A stretch of DNA of 64,000 bases from Gerris lacustris (lineage: Eukaryota > Arthropoda > Insecta > Hemiptera > Gerridae). Below are positions 48,430-59,051 of this stretch, piece by piece; the first letter of the stretch is position 1, and each line of letters opens with the position of its first letter. The notes under the pieces were generated by a model. It was not told the origin of the DNA. It saw only the letters and a program-made list of their open reading frames with translations, and made no database searches. The translations under genes were made by a program, and so were the position numbers. Where the stretch lies: positions 57,757,102-57,821,101 of the forward strand of contig OX578285.1 in assembly GCA_951217055.1 (NCBI GenBank). Direction: 5' to 3'.

Positions 48430-49100
48430 CTAGGCATCGCGTGGCTCTATCATTGAAGCGAGCGTATAGTAATAAATATGTATTGAATATTGAAAAAAAA
48501 AGATTATTGTGAATCATGATGAGTTGATAGATAATGGGTCTGGTAGTAGTGCAGCGGCTAGTAGTAAGGGAACCACCCCGCATTCTTACTATTCCACTAC
48601 CCACACACCTCTATTTCAATATTTATAATTTGTATCTCTTTGCTACAAACAAACTACTGCATGTATCAAATTGAAATTTTGCATGCCTGTTTCAATTGTG
48701 CATCAGATGGTGTCTATGAAGTTTTATTAAAATCGTTACGTTAGAACGTAAGATATCGGTAAAAAGGTTGTTTTCTCTATTTTAAACGTTTAGGCCCGCT
48801 TTAATAGTTTTAGCGATCTTTATTAATTCATAGCGGTGTCGCTGTTGGTTTTACTAAAAAATGTTATTTGAAAAAAATGTTCGTCTCATCGAATTGATGA
48901 TGATAGAATCTTTTCCCGTCCTGAAATTCCAATTTAATTTTTGAACCTCTCGTTTACGCGAGCGTTGCGCGCGAACTCTTGGACGGATCACGCTGTCCAA
49001 CGAACTTAGCCTGAGTATTAGTAAGAGGATCATGTATACCAAATTTCAACTAAATCGGTCAACTTTTACTCAAGTTATCGTCACACGCGTGAACGTTACT

Positions 49101-49152
<52 letters not shown>

Positions 49153-49199
49153 CGGAGCATATTTCGTTGAATGTAGGAAGCTCGCTACGCTCGCTTCAA
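48430..49199 (-). mobile_element. Helitron/DINE-1-like insertion in the right arm
   Basis: 770 bp, the same family as 46977-47714 but inserted at another point of the arm. The empty site is exactly present in the left arm (about 46707-46756). It has the same ends, asymmetric inverted repeat and CTAG^T terminus. It differs by a long (GACA)13 tract at 49101-49152 where the other copy has three units. Confidence 0.8.
49101..49152. repeat. (GACA)n microsatellite inside the Helitron-like copy
   Basis: About thirteen GACA units, equivalent to (GTCT)n on the element strand, the repeat type also reported for DINE-1 elements. Confidence 0.97.
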
Positions 49200-49920
49200 T
49201 TATTTATTTTATTTTAAGTGTTTTCATTAATTTCAGTTTTTTCTTTAAAAGAATTTATTCTTTTTCAAAACATAAGCCTTCTTAGCTTTTTTGGGAGAGT
49301 ACCTTTTTTTTTTACCATGTACATGTTTTTTTTTTTATTTATATCATATACGTATTTTTGTCTGTTTTATTATATATACATGTATTTTTCATATATATTT
49401 GTATATTTGTACAAGTATAATATTATGATGGAATAGAGAATTTAATTTATTAAATAAATAACGAGTCGGCTCGCAGACTCGGCAGGACCGCCTCGTGTGA
49501 ATTGAGACGCGCTGTAGCCGACTCGATGGAAACCGCCTCGTGTGTTTTTAGCCTTAGTCTGGGCACTTAAAGTTGGCGAGGTGTCTCAAAGTAATAGTAA
49601 AGCAGACCACAATGCAGTGAAAACGCTAAAAAAAACGCAGTTCTAAAAAAAAGGACATATATTTAAAATACTTGATGTGACGAAAAAAATAGTCTAAAGA
49701 CTAATAATTACACAAAGAAAGACAGAAGAATAGCGCTTAATATTACTATACTGTACAGCTGAAAATGCTTTAAGAATTGGGGGCCTGGGTATCCGTTGAT
49801 CTATTCAGAAATAGCAAGAAACAGGGAAAACCAAGTATCCAGAAAATATCAAATCCAAAAGCCAATAGCCAATACCATTGAAGACCCTGGGTAAATAATT
49901 ATTTTCAGATAAAGAAATAC

Positions 49921-50505
49921 ATGTTTATCTACGATTGATAAGAAATATAAACATTATATCTTTGTTTAGATGCGTAGAAAGTTATTATTTACGTACTTGT
50001 ATTCGTTGCGCATGCGCGCGTCTCATAGTTCTGAAGTATTCCTCTTCTTTACCACACTAGTGCGGTAAAGAAGAGGAATTCTTCAGCTTTACGCACGATT
50101 AACGAGTTTGTTTACATTTAACAAAACTAATTTGCTGTTCTTTTATTAAAGTAACTGTTTATATCGAGTTTTTAGTGATAAACAATGAGTGAATCAAGTG
50201 ACATTGACGAAAATGTGGAGAATAATACTCCTCCAGAAATAATTAATTCGACAAAAAATACAACTCAAGAATTAATGCCAACTTTATCAAGAGAGAGATA
50301 CGAACTTACATACAGCAAGTTTATTTTTTCTGTATTTATTATTTAAATCTAACAATGGTAGATAAAGTACGGTACGCAACTCGAGCGAAAACGGCATTTT
50401 GCATTGCTCGTGTGGTATTACTACCCTCGCTGTCGCTCAGGTGCAAACTCCACACTCGCATGCAAAATGCTACTTTCCACACTCGACGCGTAATGTACTA
50501 TTTTG
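49921..50505 (+). repeat. Dispersed repeat family R-A, copy 2, with a truncated reading frame
   Basis: Homologous to 2826-3570. It holds a strong hairpin (TTCCTCTTCTTTACC arms, 50037-50083) and then a frame starting at 50186: MSESSDIDENVENNTPPEII, then TLSRERYELTYSKF, ending soon after. The RERYELTYSKF stretch resembles the start of the N-terminal domain of transposon-type tyrosine recombinases, but only faintly. The tail has CTACCCTCGCTGTCGCTC and CCACACTCGCATGCAAAATG. Either a 5' fragment of a larger element or a non-autonomous derivative. Confidence 0.5.
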
Positions 50506-50662
50506 TACAGGTGTTAGCTTACGACGATAATATACTCTACACTTTTTCATAGCTTGACGCTGGTATCTGCTGCTGTATTTGAATCGGGTGTATGCATGGT
50601 GTAGAAGAACCCCGTTTTCGATAAGAATAGTGGATTTTAAGAAGTTTAAATATCTCTATAGC

Positions 50663-51568
50663 TAGGGTTACCATACGTCCGGATTTCCGATTCGTCTGGA
50701 CAGGATTTGAAACATCTGTCCGGGTTTTTTCCGGATTTTACTAAGATGAACGGACAATGCAGCAAAAGCAGTAATATTTATTTAATAAAAAATAAATATT
50801 AACAAATAATATATTAATAAATAAATAACGTTATTATATATGTTTGTAACTTATTTATTTTCCCAATTTCACAAAAAAATTATTTACATATATTTACATA
50901 TACAGTTTACTTTCTTCTCATATAAAGAGAAAGTATTGTGATACCACGAAAATTTGATTTTGAAATTTTGATGGATTTACACGTTTAGAGTCTAAAAACG
51001 TGGTTTTTAAAAAAATGTTTGTCTGTCGGCTGTGCAAACGCCTGGAGCCTAAACTACTGGGCCGATTTTAACGAAATTTGGCATACATGTTCAGAAAAAA
51101 CGCGAAATTGAGATATGAATTTTAGCTCTAAATTTGGGGGCGCTACCTCCCAAAAAACTCTTTGAAAACATGAAAAAAATTATCTCTCGAAAATGGTTCC
51201 GACAGTTTTGACTAAAAAATTCTATAATGTAGTCCATTTAAATACGAATCTAACGATATAAGCCGTTTTTCTGGGAATAATCTAGTTCTGGAGAAAATAG
51301 CTTAAAATGAGGACGGAGAGAGGCTGGGTTCGATTCCCCGCTTAGGAGAAGTTATTTTTATGATCTAGTTTCATGAAAAAATGTTTAATAATAACACAAT
51401 GAACCTACAAAAACACGAAAATTAATAAATGGAAACAACCAACGAACTCGTATATGAGAAAGTTTGTCAGAGTTGTTTCGGACCGTATTTTTTACCCCCC
51501 CCCCCCCCCCCCCCCCCCAGAGTTTCATCTGTTCGGATCTGGCTTTCATAAATTATGGTAACCCTATA
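50663..51568. mobile_element. hAT-like element with 8-bp target duplication, 906 bp
   Basis: The left end TAGGGTTACCATACGTCCGG and right end TATGGTAACCCTATA are inverted repeats. The flanks carry TCTATAGC on both sides (50655-50662, 51569-51576). The interior includes a GTTTGTCTGTCGG...CTACTGGGCCGATTTTAACG segment typical of a second repeat, a box B-like GGTTCGATTCCCC at 51330-51342, and a run of 24 C. No transposase frame was seen. Confidence 0.75.
51495..51518. repeat. Homopolymer run of 24 C
   Basis: Uninterrupted C tract near the right end of the hAT-like element. Long C/G runs are rare in such AT-rich DNA, and the length is likely to be error-prone in sequencing. Confidence 0.9.
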
Positions 51569-52039
51569 TCTATAGCGATAACATTTCCGAGGGTTTGAAG
51601 TTGCGAATAAAGGCTAAAGTTGGTATACGACAAAAGTAAAAACGAATACTGCTGGCTTGACCTTGAGATGACATGTAGACTAATCTAGAAGTGCCTTTTT
51701 GATGATGAATTTCGATGAAGAGGATAGGAAGGGAGAGATAACAATAAGTAGTAACACATTGGACTAATAGCTTTAGTATCATCCAATGTTTGTGTGTTAG
51801 TTGTTTACTGATGTTTTTGTTGACGAAAACATCAATACTTATAGGGAACTTTTCCAAACTTATTGGTTTTTTTTCCAATGTGGTGTTAATTACATCACAA
51901 CATACGGTGCTGATCACTTAACTTTCGTAACTACTCCCAAACCATCCAGTGGAAGGAGTTGCCTAGCTTATCTGGATTACGGGAGCATGCGCACTTGTTT
52001 CGTTTGCTATGGTGTCCAGGTGGAGGTGAGAAAGTCCCG

Positions 52040-53250
52040 CGCGAATCCTTAAAAAATATGACAGTTCCACGCCAAAAGAATTTCTTTCACCTTACAGTTC
52101 CGCGCCAAGGCAATATGATAGTTCCGCGTGAAAAGTATGTAAAAAAACAAACATTACAGTTCTTCTCAAAGAATAATAAATAAACATTTAATTTTATTTA
52201 ATATTAAGTTTATTTACAACATTTAATTAGTAGAAATCATATACATTATCTAAAATTAAAAATTTATAGTCCGGATGTTGCAACTTTTCTACTAACTCTA
52301 ACGGTGACATTTGACTGTAGAGGTATGATGTTAGACAAAATGCCCAAACCAAGGGAACTTAGTAACCGTTTTTATATAATATGCAATGTAAAATGTTGGC
52401 AAAAAAAAACTGGTACAGCTGTGAAATGTGCCATAGAGAAGAATGGTATCCGAAGAACATAAATATTTTAAATTACTTTTAGGGGCAAACCCTATAATAT
52501 TATTTCCGCTATCGTTAAAAAGTACCACGGACTGGCTGGAAGGAGTTTCAAAAACCATTTGGTTGAGTGCCACATGAACTCGTAATATTTTTTGGGAGAG
52601 GAGGTAAAATTAATAATCTTTTTTGATAAATACTAAGACAAATACGGTCAACATCACTAGAATTAACATTACATGTTTGGCTTTGAGTGACAATTTCTGC
52701 CTGCATTAATTTCATTGGTCGCGCAGAAACATCCTGAAGTGCTTATACTTTTAAAGTATTTGAAAAGCATTGTCTAGCTGTTTTAGTTGGTGGTTCATGG
52801 TTATGCACGACGTCGCGTTGTCATTTTCAAACACAACTTCATTTTTGCCATCAGTGTATGAGTATATTATAGCGCGACATTGTTTATCACAGCACCTTTA
52901 CGATAACCCTATTTTAACCACACGACCACGCCGAAACTTATGGGCCTTTGCACATATAAATAGGCTTTCCTTTTTCACTAATAGTTAATAATCACGTGTT
53001 TTCCATGGCAATACCAACTGGTCAACTTAAAAATGTAATTAATATTATAAGGCATCCCTCCTTGATCATAAACTTCATAGTGATAACGTTTAGTGAACAA
53101 TGTATCCCTGAGATCATAGGTTTGAGCGGAACTGTTATATAGAGTTTTGTTCCATAGCCGCGCGGAACTGTAATACACCATTGTGTCAACTTTTCAAATT
53201 CTTTTATCCATAACTTCGGCTTAGCGCAGAACTGTTCTACAGCCGTTCAG
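52040..53250 (-). mobile_element. FLYWCH-type MULE remnant with repeated ACAGTTCCGCGC termini
   Basis: Several ACAGTTCCGCGC-like motifs lie on the left (about 52061, 52096, 52119, 52156) and their complements GCGCGGAACTGT on the right (about 53127, 53159, 53224), so the ends are built of iterated modules. The transposase remnant between them is on the minus strand. Exact tips and target duplication were not fixed. Confidence 0.5.
52331..52985 (-). pseudogene. MULE transposase N-terminal part with FLYWCH finger, broken
   Basis: In minus-strand order: a degenerate FLYWCH finger (CRAIIYSYTDGKNEVVF, then HNHEPPTKTARQCF), SARPMKLMQAEIV, then SIYQKRLLILPPLPKN, then VVLFNDSGNNIIGF, NLKYLCSSDTILLYGTFHSC and FLPTFYIAYY. 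The order and the R--YQ-R---LP-LPKN, FGT---L--L-----DGTF and F-QLFT-H-like blocks fit FLYWCH-MULE transposases. The DGTF aspartate is replaced (LYGTF), and stops and frameshifts interrupt. It complements the C-terminal fragment at 8504-8880, but the termini differ. Confidence 0.75.
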
Positions 53251-55000
53251 GCTCTTCTCCTCTATGCCTGGATTAGTACACCGTTACAATCTTTGTGCTA
53301 TGACAAGAAACACATGTCCTTACAGATAAGTTTTCGGTTCATGTTGCAACTCAATCTGTTAAGTTTTCTTAGCAAAAAGATTTTTCTCGAACTTAGTCTC
53401 AATAAAGATGTAGGGTTAATCAAATATGTTTGTCTTTAACATTTTAAATTGTTCTTTATCAACTTCGTTTTCATCTTCATAATCTAATGAACTGAGAAGG
53501 ACACATTTTCTTCATTTCTTGGATCTTGAATTTATTTCGTCAAGGGACTGCGCGCTTTTAAGCCCCATCGTTCAGGTACCACCATGTACCTACCCCCGGT
53601 CGAAACAGTTTAAAGAGTGCGACAGCAAAACATTCTTCCTTGATCATGAACAGCTCGATGAATTATTTTCATGCAATAATTGCTGATCATAATGTACATT
53701 AAACTATTGTTTAATTATCCTTAATAGTAACAACATAAAACATATTATATTTAAATATTATTTTCAAATGATCATTGACTTTCAATGACATCTTTAAATT
53801 CATTTATATAAACAAAATGTTTTTTGGTAATTGGTCCTTGATTTCCCCTATTTCTAATCTAAAAAGGGTTACGACGATGAAATACGGTTTATAACTTTAT
53901 ATTTATTGTAATATCCTGACTGCCTACTAAATAGTTCCGAATTTTTCCCTCGTTATCAAAATTACCATGTTCTTGCCAATTCGATTTGTTCATGATGGCT
54001 GTATATTCCGACATTTCACCTCCAATACATAGAAGTTTCTTCCGAAGAAGTGATGGGCTCCACTTGAGTTGACATCAACCGTCGAATATAGTATAGAGGA
54101 TCACCGTCGGAAGAATTTCATGCTAATAGTAAGCCCTATTTTTCATAATATATACCTTTATTAATGTAATATATAAATACAGAGCCGATAATGTACTTAT
54201 TAATATATTTCCAATACAATATTAACGTCTACTTGCATGCCATATGTTTATTAAACTGTCAAATATCATATACTCAAGCATTTCAGTTTTATTTACGAAA
54301 ACAAATTTGGAACAATGCATTGAATTAACCAATTTTTTCTACAAGTATCATACAAAATTAAAACTAAAAATATACTTTTATGCGTTAAAAATAAATAATA
54401 CTTAGAAATGTATTATTAGAGTAAAAAATCATCTTTATTTACAACAAGAATTTAATGGGCTGGAATTTCTTTTATTATTTAGGCATTTAATAATAGGATC
54501 TATAGATTAAAACCATTTAATAAATTTTATTTTAAACAGATAATTTTATTTTTTATTTTTATAAGGTTTTTTCATAAACACAAATATATTTAAATTTATT
54601 ATGTAAATTTCCAAATTGTTATCTTTATATCGAGTAGTATATTATAATTTATTAGGAAGAATGTAGATCTTTTAGATATAGCATAGAGTAAAATTGAAAC
54701 TTAAAAGAAAAAATGTGTCATATTTATGCAAATAATTGTGCTAAGTGTTGTGGTCTGCTATGAAAATATTCGCTTTTCACAAAAAACGTATAATTCTAAT
54801 GAAGAAGAATAATATAATTTTTAGAACCATTGAGTGCATATTTCAATATCTTGTTTCTATTTATATAATTAACTAGTCAAGGCATAAGTAGATAACTCAC
54901 TTTACCAAAAACAAAGACGGATGACTCGATATCTTATCGAAATAAAATTAGACTAGTTTGTTGTGCAGTACTTATATACTCTTATACAAACAGAATTTGA
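53251..55000. other. Intronic, no recognised feature
   Basis: Read on both strands; no coding pattern, RNA gene or element ends were recognised. Confidence 0.5.
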
Positions 55001-55024
55001 GTAGGTCTTCAGTGCACTGTCGCT

Positions 55025-55558
55025 TTAGGTGACGAGGTGGGTATCTGAGATTGATTGGGCAGAAAGGAGTTTTACTTAAGAATTGAAGTGATTGGATAAG
55101 AACTATTTCTGTAAAAGATATGTTTCAGAAAATTTATGGTAAAGGATTGCCCTAGTCATTAGTGAAGGTGGCAATGACTGAGAAAGGGTGTTGAGGGATG
55201 TCATTAGTATAGAAAAAATAGGAGGGGTCCTAGAATACTGCCCTGAGGTATTCAGCGTTTACAGGGCATATGAATAAGATAAAAGATTCTAAACTTGCAC
55301 GGAATTACGGAATGATCTATCAGTGAGAAAGGATTTCACAATGGCTTTAAATTTCAAAACCAGCCCAGCGTATCAAAGTCGGTCAAAGACTTGTGCCTCG
55401 TCACGGAAAACAGCTGAGCAGTAATTTTTCTTCTCTCGGGTGGAAGCAGTAACACCGACAATGCTGTGGCAGTGATCGGTAGAGTTAGCATGGAAACCTA
55501 ACTCATAGGTTAATATTTTGTTGGGAAGATTAGGAGGCTTAGATGGTTTAGGAAGCAT
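55025..55558 (-). pseudogene. Jockey-type LINE reverse transcriptase remnant
   Basis: On the minus strand: KPSKPPNLPNKI, then TREKKNYCSAVFRDEAQVFD (relatives: YC-A-FLDV-QAFD) and LVLKFKAIVKSFLTDRSF. In another frame follow AEYLRAVF-DPSYFFYTNDIP and ATFTND. The catalytic ADD is TND and several stops are present. The element is dead and its ends are not seen. Confidence 0.75.
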
Positions 55559-55746
55559 TATAATGGTGGCAAATGTCCAAAGGGTTAAAAAGTGAGTGTT
55601 TTTAAAGACAAAGTATAATATGTATTTAAGGAAAAGGATACGACTTTTTTAGAAAGGTGTTTAAGGATTTCGGAGGCGATAAGGTCACAATACGGTAAAG
55701 AATATCCGCGGTATTGAAAGCATAGGGAGGCGGAGATAGTTGCAGG

Positions 55747-57946
55747 TAGAGGTGGGTCGAAAATAACGTACCTAATAGTTAACAGTTATTTGGCGATAAC
55801 ATGTTATTACTGTTCTGTTATCAGGGAATAATATGTTCCAATAACATGTTATTTGAATAACAGGTAACAGCTCCCTTTGTATACCGACGAGATATAAGAG
55901 GACCGGGGGGGTATTTTATAGTAAAGTTAAAGAAAAAGAAAACACAAAAGCATTTTTTTTTATACTTGTTGAAGCCCAGAGGTAAAGGGCAAAATATAAC
56001 TTAATATATAATAATATACTTAAACAATTTTTTTACCTTTTGAATACTCAAATAATATTTAAATAAGGCTAATTTTCCCTTTTCATTTTTTATATAATTT
56101 ATGAATGTTGCAGTAATGTGACGTCGTGTAAAGGTATAATATAATTATAATTACATATAATGAAAGTTGTTAGAGGAAAATCGGTTCAGTAGAACTGGAG
56201 ATAAAGTGTACTTAGATACGCGGAAGCGGAAAGGCGGGCCACCTCAAAAGGGTGAAGGGGAGTGGGACTCTCTGGATGGGATAGGTAAGGTAAGGCAAAG
56301 AGGGGTTAGAGTTAACACTAACGTAACTCAGATTGGCAGATAGATATTACAATAGATAGACAGAGATAGCCCTAAGCCATAAGGTTAAGGTAAGGAGTAA
56401 AGGACATTGGCCTTGGAATGGAAATCGAGTCATGCAAGTGCAAGTTAGAACCGAGACCGAGCTCTACCCTGCAAAAGCAAAATCTTTGCCCTTTATAATA
56501 AAATTATTTAAACTTAAATAACAGAAACAGGTCAGAGAACAGAACAGTAGAGAAGTGTTATAATATAACAATAACAGATAACAGCTCATTGCATCTTGTC
56601 CTTGATATCGAAATGAAATGTTATTGATTCTGTTCTGTTATAGGATAACAATAACAGTAGAGAAGTGTTATCATATAACAATAACAGGAAGATCTGTTCT
56701 GTTATCCTTAGCTGTTATAATGTGAATTGTTATTCGATAACAGGTATTTTTCAAGAACATGTTATCGGACGAACTGTTATTCTAAGCTGTTCTGTTATTT
56801 TTGACCCACCTTTAAAAATAACCTGTTATTGTTAGGTAAAGGTTCCTCAGATAACCTAATATTGAAAAACATCTGTTATCGAGTAACTCTAGTCTAATTT
56901 ATAAATAATTATGACTGGCGGCGGCGGTAGGCACTAGAGTAGTTACAGCTCTAGTCTAGTTCTTAAATATTCCGCCTGGCGGCGGTGGCACTGTTCTCTG
57001 CTTCTGCTCCTGCGATGTGCTATAACTTTAACGGAACGGGAACGGTATCATTAACTCCTGACGTATTAGGTTTTATGAAGTGTTATATTATAACTTTAAC
57101 GGAACGGAAACGGCATCGATATTTCCTGAGGTATTAGGTTTTTATGAAGCGTTGTATTATAAATTATAACTATAACTCTTCATTACGTTACGTTATCAAT
57201 TCAGTTCTGTTATTCGTTTCCGTTACCGTTCTCGGATTCTGTTTCCATTCTCTGTACTGTTATGTTACGTTATTTCCATTTAAATAATGTTATTACAAAC
57301 TAAAATAGGCATAGATTTGCTAGATTTTTGGTAGGGTAGAGGAGCTCGGTTGGAACCTTACTTGGAGCCCTTATCCCTTCCTCTGCCTAATTAGTAGTTT
57401 TGCTACTAGCGTGGGTGCCTCTGCCGTGGGCCCTGTGGCTGACTAAAGGCAACACCTCAGCTTAGAGCCCGAACCCAGATCCAGGTTTGCGCTCCGGCCC
57501 CGCCCCTGTTTTTAAGACGTAACTAACATGCGTTTTATCTCTGGTTCTACTGGACCGATTTTCTTATAACACACTTTTATCGGCCTCAGAAAGGGCGCCT
57601 TTTTTTGGTTTATTTTGCTTGTTAAGGCCCCAGAATTTTAAATAGATTATATCTTTACAGCGATCCCACTCATCGGATTTCAAAGTATTAATATTTGTAG
57701 AATAGTTAAGCGCCAATAGCTCCGAAAATCTCTATACCAACTATACAATTGATAAATTTACTATATATTTAATTAATTAATAAAATTTACATGACATGCA
57801 TTTTATTATTATAATTTGAAGACTTTTTTTGCTCTCGGCGGGACTGTTGAGAACCTGTTATCCAAATAACCTATTCAAGGAACCTCTTACAGTTTGAGAA
57901 CGGGAATGTGATAACCTTATAAAATAACAGTTATTACCCACCTCTA
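55747..57946. mobile_element. hAT-like element, 2.2 kb, with an internal second terminus
   Basis: The tips TAGAGGTGGGTCGAAAATAA and TTATTACCCACCTCTA are inverted repeats. GTTGCAGG is duplicated exactly on both sides (55739-55746, 57947-57954), the 8-bp signature of hAT. Near each end many GTTATT / AATAACA motifs in both orientations form subterminal repeats. A second right-type end (GTTATTTTTGACCCACCTTT) at about 56795-56815 suggests a nested or partially duplicated element. No transposase was recognised. Confidence 0.85.
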
Positions 57947-58639
57947 GTTGCAGGAGACATGGGAGATCTTGGTTAATAAAGTTAACATAGTTTTGACCTA
58001 TTATTTCTAATGTATAAATATGGAGAGCAATTGTGCTTGTAAGATGTAAGGTAAGGCAATGGCTTCAACCATTTTAGTTTCAGACTCTGCCCAGGAGTTA
58101 TCAGTATCAGAGTTTATTTACCAACATTGAGAGCCTGTCAATGGAGTTTTGTTAAAATGATAAACGGTCAGTATTAATAAAAAATAATAAAAAAGTAAAT
58201 TCAGGCCGGAAAGATAAGCACCTATATACATCTACTCGATATGATCATAAGTGTAAAACAAGCCAAGCGTAATATGGACAATTGCTTCAGGCGAATGCAG
58301 TACCACACAATTCCCAACCTCGTAGCATGTTTACTAGTATTTGTTCCTAGGGACTACCAGAAAATGTTGAGTGCGACAATTGTAATGATGTAGTATATTT
58401 CTTTTCCATAAAATATTATTCTTTAATTTATTAAAAAATATAGCCTTCTTTAGATATATTTGGTGTTTTGGTAAACTATATTTAATTTTTGTGAAAAGCG
58501 AACCATTTTTTATTACAAAACCATGACTTCAAATCAGAAGAGTGAAAAGGTGCCTCGAAGATACATGTGCCAAGACTACAGTCGCATTGTATTCTCAAAT
58601 CATTATAATGATGTAATGAGGAAATAATTCAAAACTTAC

Positions 58640-58727
58640 TGTTCTTTTACGCTGGAGGGATTAAACTTGCCAAATCCATCTGTTACCATTGCATCAAATA
58701 CTAATGATTGCATTAAACTTTTATCAC
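58640..58727 (-). CDS. CACNA2D: CACNA2D exon b, LVFDAMVTDGF segment
   Basis: The acceptor is TTTTTCTAG and the donor GTAAGT. The 88 bases read CDKSLMQSLVFDAMVTDGFG and then KFNPSSVKE, with a trailing CA. The block matches the family segment that opens the second Cache-like half of alpha-2, where a hydrophobic LVFDA-V-TD run is conserved. The exon ends in phase 2, and the next coding exon is about 26.7 kb away at 31949. Joining it straight to the exon at 27678 also keeps frame but would omit a conserved family segment, which is what led to the isolated exon c. Confidence 0.88.
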
Positions 58728-59009
58728 CTAGAAAAAGAAAACATATATATTATTCAATTATTAACAAAACTTTTTATTGTTTTCATTTCTTGTGGACTTT
58801 TATATCATGTTTTTAAATTAATCTTCAACCGGCATACTTAATAATCGATATGCTATATTTATTTATTTACCTGAATCGATAATTTTTTTTTAACCGATAT
58901 GATTAATTAATTTAATCAATATGCCTTATTTATTTACGTATTGAATCAATGCGCATTATATATTAATTTATTTACTAGTTATTTTTATTTGTTTAATTGA
59001 TATACTTAC

Positions 59010-59051
59010 AATAATAGGAATCCTTTTCAACTTTTTTCATTGAAGGACTCC
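59010..59051 (-). CDS. CACNA2D: CACNA2D exon a (42 nt micro-exon, first visible)
   Basis: This is the most upstream exon seen. On the minus strand it is preceded by TTTATTTCAG and followed by GTAAGT. It begins with two bases of a split codon and ends with one, reading SPSMKKVEKDSYY and then half of a Cys codon completed by the next exon. It is short for a coding exon, but the donor, acceptor and phase all agree with exon b only 282 bases downstream. The residues precede the conserved CDKSLMQSLVFDA block, a place where family members have a Cys and basic residues. Upstream exons were not found in 59052-64000. Confidence 0.8.

Larger units (their letters stand above)
46370..49553. mobile_element. 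3.2-kb fold-back PIF/Harbinger-like element
   Basis: The tips GGCTAAAAACACACGAGGCG are perfect inverted repeats, and the flanks are TTA on both sides (46367-46369, 49554-49556), the PIF/Harbinger 3-bp target. Once the two inserted elements are removed, the arms pair over about 0.8 kb each and meet near 47960. Direct repeats of CACACGAGGCGGT and GAGTCGGC motifs sit near the tips and the centre, the latter CpG-rich (ACCGAGGCGGTGTCGAGAG). There is no transposase, so this is a giant non-autonomous fold-back. Confidence 0.85.
31950..58639 (-). other. 26.7-kb CACNA2D intron, transposon-filled
   Basis: The space between exons b and c. Parts not listed as elements (for example 36456-37714, 38451-40215, 42790-44060, 53251-55000, 57955-58639) show no convincing exon or host gene on either strand. 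A pyrimidine-rich patch lies at about 32098-32172. A further small exon cannot be excluded, but none is needed for frame or family alignment. Confidence 0.8.
23731..59051 (-). other. CACNA2D: Voltage-gated calcium channel alpha-2/delta subunit gene, 3' half (ten coding exons)
   Basis: Alpha-2/delta proteins are extracellular, GPI-anchored auxiliary subunits that raise surface density and shape gating of high-voltage-activated calcium channels, notably at synapses. Ten exons on the minus strand were joined by hand. All have GT/AG borders, the phases agree at every junction, and the 1487 coding bases give 494 residues plus TGA. Family landmarks appear in the expected order: an LVFDAMVTDGF segment, an FIATRSGLFRW segment, the YKRAVD..PESFVFSVPF segment, the cysteine-rich region with DNNGFIIIS, the delta region with IPHSNLILLVVDT, and a terminal CGG plus hydrophobic tail. 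The von Willebrand domain, MIDAS site and signal peptide must lie upstream of 64000. The subtype (straightjacket-like or another insect paralogue) was not decided. The gene is isolated, with no other cellular gene in the window. Confidence 0.93.

Noticed and set aside
52770..52988. Plus-strand 72-residue frame MSSCFSWWFMVMHDVA...
   Set aside because: Shadow of the minus-strand FLYWCH/MULE remnant.
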